Part shown: positions 43,901-54,000 of the stretch, in pieces
How the letters are laid out: every line of letters starts with the position of its first letter
Position numbering within the stretch: the stretch's first letter is position 1
Assembly (NCBI GenBank): GCA_030533445.1
Contig: CM060066.1
Coordinates: forward strand, 1,894,249-1,958,248
Reading direction: 5' to 3'
DNA length: 64,000 nucleotides
Source: Cyprinodon diabolis
Taxonomy: Eukaryota > Chordata > Actinopteri > Cyprinodontiformes > Cyprinodontidae
Made by a program: the position numbers and the translations under genes
Notes under the pieces: model-generated
Databases searched by the model: none
Seen by the model: the letters and a program-made list of their open reading frames with translations, nothing else
Told to the model about the DNA's origin: nothing

Positions 43901-46900
43901 AATATTCCTGAGGTATTTCCAAAAAAATTAAACAATCCTCTGGACTTTGTTTCCAAGTTTAAAGACGTTTCTCTTCCATCCAGGAAGCTTTTTCAATTCC
44001 AAATGTCAGAAATAACGTTGAGTTCCAGGTTTTATAGAGTGGACCAAAAACAAAGTCTGCTTTTCTTGGTCCACATTTAGCAGCTGTGATTAAACCAGCA
44101 AGTTAGAAAACCAATAAGGCACTGACTGCTTCATATTGGTCCTTCTTTAAGGATAAAATCTCCATCGCAAAGGTGAATAAATATCGACTCGCTATGTAAA
44201 ACGACTCCTTCCTGACCAAACTCATGTCACAGCGCCTCAGTGGGTCACGTGACCGATTGAGGAATTTAGCATCGTCTGCCATCTTACTGAATTATTTTAT
44301 GCTATAAGCAACAAAATGCTGCACATTTTTCCCAGTTCTGATGTTTTAATTTTGCACAAACTATCAAATTAGACACTATAAGTATTTGTTTTCTATTTAA
44401 ACTTTAAAGCAAATGAACCAAGCACCTCAAAGCATAATGTCATCTGTCATCTTTCCAGGCAGATAAATGCGGAAAAATTTAAACTGTAGTAGTAGGGAAA
44501 CGGCTGTTCCAACCGTTAGCCCGTCTGCAGCGGCTGTTCCAACCGTTGGCCCGTCTGCAGCGGCTGTTCCAACCGTTGGCCCGTCTGCAGCGGCTGTTCC
44601 AACCGTTGGCCCGTCTGCAGCGGCCGGGGCTAACGTTGGCCCGTCTGCAGCGGCCGGGGCTAACGTTGGCCCGTCTGCAGCGGCCGGGGCTAACGTTGGC
44701 CCGTCTGCAGCGGCCGGGGCTAACGTTGGCCCGTCTGCAGCGGCCGGGGCTAACGTTGGCCCGTCTGCAGCGGCCGGGGCTAACGTTGGCCCGTCTGCAG
44801 CGGCCGGGGCTAACGTTGGCCCGTCTGCAGCGGCCGGGGCTAACGTTGGCCCGTCTGCAGCGGCCGGGGCTAACGTTGGCCCGTCTGCAGCGGCCGGGGC
44901 TAACGTTGGCCCGTCTGCAGCGGCCGGGGCTAACGCTGGCCCGTCTGCAGCGGCCGGGGCTAACGTTGGCCCGTCTGCAGAGGCCGGGGCTAACGCTAGC
45001 CCGTCTGCAGGGGCCGGGGGCTAACGTTAGCCCGTCTGCAGGGGCCCGGGGCTAACGTTAGCCCGTCTGCAGGGGCCCGGGGCTAACGTTAGCCCGTCTG
45101 CAGGGGCCCGGGGCTAACGTTAGCCCGTCTGCAGGGGCCCGGGGCTAACGTTAGCCCGTCTGCAGGGGCCCGGGGCTAACGTTAGCCCGTCTGCAGGGGC
45201 CCGGGGCTAACGTTAGCCCGTCTGCAGCGGCCCGGGGCTAACGTTAGCCCGTCTGCAGGGGCCCGGGGCTAACGTTAGCCCGTCTGCAGGGGCCCGGGGC
45301 TAACGTTAGCCCGTCTGCAGGGGCCCGGGGCTAACGTTAGCCCGTCTGCAGCGGCCCGGGGCTAACGTTAGCCCGTCTGTAGCGGCCCGGGGCTAACGTT
45401 AGCCCGTCTGCAGCGGCCCGGGGCTAACGTTAGCCCGTCTGCAGCGGCCGGGGCTAACGTTGGCCCGTCTGCAGGGGCCGGGGGCTAACGTTAGCCCGTC
45501 TGCAGCGGCTGTTCCAACCGTTAGCCCGTCTGCAGCGGCCAGGGCTAACATGGGCCCGTCTGCATAGCCGTGTGTGAAGGTCCGCTGGCTCCGACGGCCA
45601 TTTTTGGTTTTATTTGGCAAAATGTTCATCTGATTTGTGTTTTTCTGACTGTGTTCATTATTATTCCCCCACTAAATAAAAAAAGTCTGAATTTATTATC
45701 ATCTAGAGACTATTAATAACAGGAGGTGAAATGCAGCTCCAGACGAGCAGAGCGTGTGGTGATGTCATTAGTTCTGTTCCAGATTATTCAGATTTATGCT
45801 ACATGCTACGGTTCTCCCAGAGTCTAGACTTTTCTGGGTTCTTCTCAATAACATACTTGACTCTTACTCTGATTTCAACCGTTGCGTATATTAGCTGCGA
45901 CATATGAATCAAGATGCTACGACTGAAAACATTTGATTGACAGATGACAGCTGATATATGATTGGCTGAATTTAGGTGTTCAGGCTGACGTAGAACTAAC
46001 TGGCCTGCAGAAGATAATGAAAAAAAAAAACAGATTTTAAGATGGGATTTTTCTAAAATAGAAAATTTCTAACTTTTGGGACAATATAGTCCTATAAAGA
46101 GCACATTTATATACATGTTTAAGCCAGAATGATTTGACATTTCAATTATTTCCCTACGACTTTAAAGTTGCTTCTTTCTTTTATCTAAGGTGAAATAACA
46201 ATTTAGTTTTCTTTTAATTAAAAAAGGGAAAAACTTTTGGTTTGCCAGCAGATGTTTTCCAAAGTAAACAGTTCAACAATAAAGCATAATAAAGCAACAT
46301 GTTTTTTATACACAGAAACCTTCAGCAGATCGAGGCCTTACTGGAAATATAAAACCCACCAACCTGCGCAGACTGGGAAAATCTTTTTTCTTGTAATAGT
46401 CGAGCAGCAGCATGGTCCTCTCCCTACACGTCTTGCCGTCTACCTCGAAGTTCCCCTGGAGGGCATCAGTGACCATATCCCCCACAAAGTCCCACATGCG
46501 CCCTGACAGTGAGGATGACGGCGCATTTAATCACACGTATCATACATGGGCTCGTCTTTGATACACGTCTGTGTTTTCTAATGATCTGTGCCTTTAAAGG
46601 AAATAAAAAACACACCTGGCTCTCTGGAAGCGAAGGGGTTCAGGGCGACAACCTCTCCCAGAAGGGCGATGTCATGCTTTGTGGAAAACAGCACCAAATG
46701 CTTCCGTGGTGCTATGAAAGGGAAAATACGGAGTTTAGGAGAAGCAACTAGAAGAAAAGTCTGTTGCTTGGTGAGAAAAGGTCTGAAAAACAGTAACTTA
46801 TTTCTGTTTTTTGCATCTAGTGGTGCATTAGTGCCACATTAGTGCCACCCCACCCATCCCCAAACATTCTGATGTCTTATATGTTTTTCAGGAGATACTA

Positions 46901-49900
46901 GAATGACGGTGCTCTGTCAGATAAGCATACCTGCTTAGACCAACAACTCATAGTCAACACCTGTTTATCCATTTAGTTTAAACATTAAACTACCTCCACC
47001 GGTGTGTATCCCTTTAGTCATGTACAAAAACAACATTTAATGACTTACTTTTTGGTGTTTTGTTGAAGCTTGTAGCTATCTAACTTTAAATAGTTTTTTT
47101 TTGTAGATGACTAAAGGGATACACACTGATTGAGGTACTTTAAAGTCTATTTTTCATCCAAAACTAAATGCATAAACGCAGACCTTGCGCAGGCATATTG
47201 ACTATAGGTATGCTGGTCTGACAGAACAGCGGCCTGCACGGTGGAGCAGTGGGTAGCGCTGTTGTCTTCATGGAGTCTGCATGTTCTCCCTGAGCATGCC
47301 TGGGTTCTCTCTGGGTACTCAGGCTTCCTCCCACAGTCCAAAAACATGACTGTTAGGTTAAATGGCTTCTCTAAATTCTCCTCAGGCGTGAGTGTGAATG
47401 GTTGGTTGTCCTCTTTGTCTCTGTTTTGCCCTGCGATGGACTGGAGACCTGTCCAGGGTGGACCCCGCCTCTCACCTGTAGACATCGGCCTAACCCTGAC
47501 AAGGACTAAGCGGGAGAACAACAACTACAGAAGAAGCAAAGACATCTTTGATGCAGGGGCGGATTTAGGAAATTTGGGGCCCTAGGCAAAGACAGGCAGG
47601 GGCCCCTCTGAATGGAGAAGACAACCCATAAAACAGCCCCATTCTCCAGATAGAGAAATGTTAATAGAATAGACATCCATTATCTGTTCTAGGTTGTGTC
47701 CCTCTCTTCTTGTCCCTTTTCTTCTTGTTTTCCTCTCTATGTTTTGTACTCAGCTGACTTTTCATGCTGTCTCTAAAGGAATGAAAGATTTTTTCCAAGC
47801 ACTAAGCTCACTTAGCTGATTGCTCCTTCCTGTGTTTCCAAAAAGGCCAAAGTAAATAACCCAGTCCTTCTTTTCACTGTAGACAAGCCATGATCTGCTT
47901 ATCTGTTCTCCATTTTTCATTTGGATGAAATAATAGCTGCATGAATCATGACAGCAGACAAGATAGAGGAGAGCAGGAGGCGGGGTTACCAATCTACTTG
48001 CTCTGGAGAGCAGAGTTCGCTGCTTTTAGATGTTGTCTCCAAAGTCTCCAGTAGCAGAAAAAAGTCTCTAGATTTGGCGCTAGGAGCTTTTTAGAAATCA
48101 AAGTGCTAGAGGGGTCTGAAAAGTGGCTAAATATAGCGACTAAAGCGCTAAGTTGGCAACACTGCTCTTTGCATGGTTTGTTTTCAAATGGTTTGCTGCT
48201 GTCTGTTTGGACCTTTCTGAACATGTGCAGCAAATGGACTGATCCAATATGGTGGACATATTAAGGCATGCTTAGTGTGAGGGATTGCTGAAGAGTCAAT
48301 GAGTCGATGCAATCAGCTGGTTTTCCTTAGATAGAAAACTTTGAATCAATCTGACTGGATGATCTGGTGAACTGGAAAGTGACCTGAGATGACATGATGT
48401 GAATTGGAGCTATAGAAATACACTGAATAGAATTGAAGTCAGTTAGAGACTGGAGCTTACTGGAGAAATAAAAAAATAAAACCATAACCAAACAATCAAA
48501 ACCTGTATAATAATAAACAGTATAATAATTCTGCTATAAAACAAAATAAAAAAGCCGTCATCTGTGGACGGACTTCATTTACTGTATTTATCTCATACAC
48601 CTTTTTCTTCCTTTGATAGCGTCTTCTTCTCTTTTTGACTACTGAGTCGATGTAATGAGTAAATTTCTCCACTATGAGATCAATAAAGTCAACCAATCAA
48701 TCAAAGCATAAATCAGACTCATTGGTGAGAATGGCCTAGTCAAAGTCCAGCACAAATTTCTCCAGCTGAGAATTAGCTTAGATTAGATTAGATGAAGGTG
48801 CAAACAAGGAGGAAAAAGGTGCATTAAGAATAAACAATATCCAGTGATGGGCAGTAGCGCCGCTACATGTAGCGAAGCTATTAGTTTAACTACATTTTCC
48901 AGTAGCTTGACCGTAGCGTCGCTGCTTTATTTATCAAGTAACTTTCCAGTAGTGACGTTATTGTTTCTATCAAGTAGCGACGTAGCGTCCACTAACGCTA
49001 CAAAATCCAGGGCATAACTAAGTAATGAAAGCAGGTTTTCTATTTTTGAAACAACAATCTGAGTTATTCGTTGGACATTCACGCATGAGCCTCTATTCTG
49101 CCTCTCCTGTCTGTATCTACGAAACATGGGCACTGCAGTGGAACTCAAAGAATGACACCCACAGACACACAGGATGGAGGAGACAGGAGCAGAGCGCCTT
49201 ATCCTCAGATTATGAAACTGGTTGAATCCTCTGATAAAAAGTACGTGTTCAAATTTCGGTTCTTGGCCATAGAGAGCTCATGTGGCCATTTGTTCTACAT
49301 AGCCAAACACTCATTAAAACACGCAACTTCAGTCAATTTTTTGAAATAAAAATGAGAAAAATATATCAGCTTTAACTTTATTGGCGCCTTTAATTTCCAG
49401 ATCGTTAAATCTGATGAGTGCCACTAAGATATTCTCATTAGAGAGCAGTAGCCAAACTTAGATATTGTATATTTATGGCCAAATTTACCAGACAGGATGT
49501 TTAAATATATCTGTTTTAAGGCTTATTTGCACACATAAGATGTTTTAGGTATGGAGGAACAGCTCTACCATATATAAAATAAATACATAAATAAATAAAT
49601 GCTCAATAAATAAATAAGCATTCAATTAATTGCCCCCAAAATACAATGAATAAATATGTAGGTAGAAATTAAATTATACAGTGAGACATAAATGTATATA
49701 TATCTCTTAATTAGCTTCTTTAGTTTTTCACCTTTTTTGTAAACAGTTTCATTTGTTGAATCGATTTGTTTAATTGAGGTCTGAAGAAGTTTTCTCTAAG
49801 GGAGACCCTAAAGAAATAAGATGCCTTTTGTAGGGTTTTGTTTTCCCTAGAGATGTCCATTGAATGCAAACTCACAGCCATGTCTCCATGTGTAGAACAC

Positions 49901-50995
49901 TACACAGTACCTTTCATTCGGTTCTAATAACAGCAGATTGGTTACTAGTTTGTCTGCTAGTAATTACTTTAGTTTCTATTTTATTATGCTGATCATAAAG
50001 CAATGTTTACACTATAATATGTCATTGGCTGATCTTTAATAAATGTTTTATCCAGTGTATCAGACTCATTTTGAGTTGACATTAGGTTGGTACGACGTTA
50101 AGTAGCTTCTGATGTAGTTAAGCTACTTTTAACACATTAGTGTAACTTAGCTTGCTATAATTCTTTAGATGGTAGCTTTGGTGTAGTGAAGCTTAACTGA
50201 TAGCTTAGCTCACTACACTGGACAAGCAGCTTGCCCAACACTGGCAATATATATACATTATATCAAGATAAAACGATGAAACGAGACGTTTCCAGAAAGC
50301 CTCCATCTGTCTGAAATGAGACAACGGAGCCCAGGTTTCATTCTCTACCAGTGAAAAGACGGCAGTGAAACACCCAAACAGACACAGAAAAGATATTTTT
50401 CTACATTTACTTCTGGGGACCGAAAGCAAATTTTTAGATTGATAATGAATGAAAATGGTAATTATTTTCTTCCGTAAGTAATTCCAACATAAGTAATATA
50501 AGTCAGACGGGACTCCAGTCTAAAAAGTTTGGATTTGGTCCCTTTCCTCTGACGTGATAACTAAGTGCCACATTAGTAGTGAAAGAAACGAGGAAGCTGT
50601 TGGCCTCAAATAGCAGCTTTGCCAGCAGGATGCAACCAGTAGCACCGCTTGCGGCCATCTCTCTGGGTGCCAGAGGAGGAGGAGCCTGCAGTGCAGCACA
50701 GTCGACCTCCAGAAGCGCTTCAGATGTGAAACTCCCCAAAAATCTCACTTTCGCTGATCGGGTCACCCACCAGCAGCTGATCCATGTTTGTGTTTTTCAC
50801 ATCAGGGAAGCGCCAGCAGTACACGCCCCCTCACCAGTACAGGGCTCGCTCTGATTGTGAGCCAACTTAGCAAACGATCCCAGCTCTCCCCTGTTAACTT
50901 GTGATGGCAGCTTAGGGCCACCAGGGGGAGCCAAAGGGCAATTAAGAGAGACTCTGGAGGCAAGCACCAAGATATCTGCTGCTCAGAATGGAAAC

Positions 50996-51038
<43 letters not shown>

Positions 51039-54000
51039 GCTTCCCTTTAGAAAAAGAAGGGGGACATCAACCAATTTGTCAAATGAAAAAGCAATGAAAT
51101 AACTAAGTCCTAATAGATGCTGGCTCCTTCAGTTTAAAAGCACAGCTACTTCCTGTAATCCTGTATTATAGAGTTAAAATATGATCAACCTTTAAATCTA
51201 ATAGAGAAAAATAATAAAAAGATTCAATTTGACAGACTTTATAATCTCAGCAGATTAGGGATTTTAATCCTAATCAACTAAAGTTAGTGAAGCATGAATA
51301 ATGTGTAGAGGCTACTCACCATCGTGTCTGACGCAGGGGGCCTCATCCTCTTCCTCATCTTCTGATGTTGTTGTCTCATCATCATCATAATCTTCTTCAT
51401 CATCTTCATCATCATCCTCCTCCTCTAAAAATGGAAATTAAAAGGTTTACAGTATAGATCCGTTTAGTTTCCCAGTATCTCCAGTGTGGATTGTTAGATT
51501 TCAGCTCATGGTGATAAAGCAGCTGCTATTTATTCTCCAGATGTTCTATAGAAATGAAGGGAGGATGTTTCCAGAACCTACCACGTGCTGCAGAGTTCCG
51601 ACCACAGGTCTGCAGAGGAACTGCAGGCCTCTGCGGTGCAGGACGACCTAAAACTTCATCCATGGCTTTGAAGAACGTCCATGTTATTCCTGCTTTCTCT
51701 GAATTGTTCTTCTTCACCTCAGCAATCCTCTTATACAGAGATCTGAGTTTGTTTATCTTCTCTCGACACTGTTTCGCGCCTCGGTTGTAGCCCCTAAACT
51801 TCATCTCCTCAGAAATTTGAAGATAAATTTCCTTATTATGTCTTGATGTGTTCAGCATCGCCTGGATCGCGTCATCCGCCCATATTTCAATCAGAACCTT
51901 GGTCTCTGCGTCAGTCCAGATCGCACCAGTTGCACCTGAAGACATTTTACTAATTTCTTGTGTCCTTTCCTGGCCTGATCCTGGATCCTTCCTTCCCTGA
52001 GCAAAGCGGACCTCTGCCCTCCAACCTGGACCCACAGAGAATGCTTTTATTGACTATGGACCAGAAAGCCCTTTGCTACAGCTGAACAAAAAAAAAAAAA
52101 CACCAAGACACCTTCAGAACCGACTGGTCTGGATCAGGACAGAGCAACTTCAGAGAAAACCCCCCAGTGGAGGACTTTATACAAGCCTCCATGAAAAAAA
52201 CAACTGCTGATCTCCAATGGACGATCTTACACGGCGCCATCACCACAAACTGGTTTTTATCGGTTATTAATCGGGGTGTTTTAAACCAGTGTCCTTTCTG
52301 CGGTCTGTCTGAAAAAGTGTTCCATGTTTTTATGGAACGCACAAGACTAAAGACCATTATTAGCCTTTTAATTACTGTTTTTAGGAGTTTTTTTTGTTTG
52401 TTTTTTACAAACGCTCTTTTTATAGAATGAGTTTGCCAGAATAGGAAAAATAAGCCAAAGGCCCAACTTTTAAATGTTTTAATGACCAGTGATGGGACTA
52501 ACAGCGTTACCTTGTTTTAGTAACGAGTAATCTAACTAATTACTTTGACTGTAACTATAACGCAGTTACCATTGCTGACACCCCGTTACTGCGCGTTACT
52601 CAGGTCGCACAATGAACCTTTTTTCATGATAGGACTCGTGCGCAGCTGCGTGAAGCTGACACCCCACCCACGTCAAAAAACTCTGCAAATAGACTGAATG
52701 GTTAGTGCAACGTTAGTGCAGATTTGTGCAGAAAAAAATATTGTTTGTGCTACTTTTGTTTAAGAGATATTAAAGATTATTTTTTAGGTCATCCAGAGGT
52801 GCGCGCCTTGTCATGAGAGAGGGGAGGATGAGAATGGCTGATGTATAGTGAGATTCCGTCTGTCAGTTGGGTAGGTGGGTGTTTCTGCTGGCGGGTGTTA
52901 ACGTACAGCACACACAGAGAGATGGAGAGTGAGGAGGACTCCAGCAGCAAAACAGCGTTTTCCACATGGAAATACCGGTGTTACGTCGAGCTGCGTTTCC
53001 CCATCACATAACGGTTTCCTCTGCATCTCCGCACAGCGCAGGCGGCACGAGTCACCGCGCAAGCGACAGGAAACGCGCATGCTCGCTAAAGGCGCGCAAC
53101 AGTCGCCCTGTGCTCAAATCAAATGATTAACCTGACAACAGCCAGAAATGATAGCCTATATGGAGAAAGGGAGAAATTTGGATGGATGGATGGATGGATG
53201 GATGGTGGATGGATGGATGGATGGATGAATACTCTGCCTTTTCAACCTACTGTATTTTTTATTTTAAACATTATTTGATGGCCTTTGTGGCAGGGATGGA
53301 GATCCATATTTTATGTCACACGCAGAGTATAGATCTAGATAGATAGATGGATAGATAGATGTTACAGTATCTATAACAACCCAAACACACAGGATTTCAG
53401 AATTAGACATCCCCAGTTATTAATTTCATACACTCACCAGATCTGAATGCCCTGTTAAAAACTTCACATGGCGTTCCCCCCTGATGTCATGTACGCTGAG
53501 TTGCAATAAATGCTAAACTCTCTGCAGGTTCTTGTCTTTGTCGTCCGCACTATTCAGCTGGCTTTGGAAACACACGGCGAGAAGGTGGGGGCTGGGTGGG
53601 GAGGGTTACGGGGGCGAGAAACGCAAAAGTAACGCAATAGTTACTTTTACTAGTAACTAGTTACTTTTATTGCTGAGTAACTCAGTAACTCATTTACTTT
53701 TTGGGAGAAGTAACTAGTAACTATAACTAATTACTTTTTCAAAGTAACGTGCCCAACACTGTTAATGAGTGAAGCAAAGATGGCCGTTTACCTGTCCCGC
53801 AGTAACAAACTGAAGGAGGGAGCTCACCTTGATGCCGTGGCTCTGTGGAAGGTTAAAGCCAGAATAAGGCTGGAGTTTCACAGAGACACACAGAACATGG
53901 AGGATTTATGCAGCTGTGGGGTTTTAACAACATTTTATCTACTGATGAAGAAGAACTACAATTTAACGAGCTCCTCGTTTAATGAGTTTTAGCTGACACT

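Larger units (their letters stand above)
51075..51945. repeat. Tandem duplication, proximal copy (cassette B)
   Basis: Corresponds to 54818-55676. Intron 1 is 157 bases in both copies with one mismatch (cassette B 51425-51581, cassette A 55126-55282), and the adjoining 78 bases of exon are identical, after which the SANT-coding part diverges. Confidence 0.9.

Noticed and set aside
44467..45055. 185- and 169-codon plus-strand frames through minisatellite 2
   Set aside because: Same reason; two frames are open through the same repeat.
50503..50854. Overlapping plus and minus frames of about 90 codons
   Set aside because: No recognisable domain, no splice phase linking it to the Myb/SANT exons; left as intron DNA.
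51946..52035. N-terminal extension of cassette B upstream of the ATG at 51945
   Set aside because: Frame is open but begins with GTG, is not shared with cassette A, and has no clear acceptor; kept only as a possibility.
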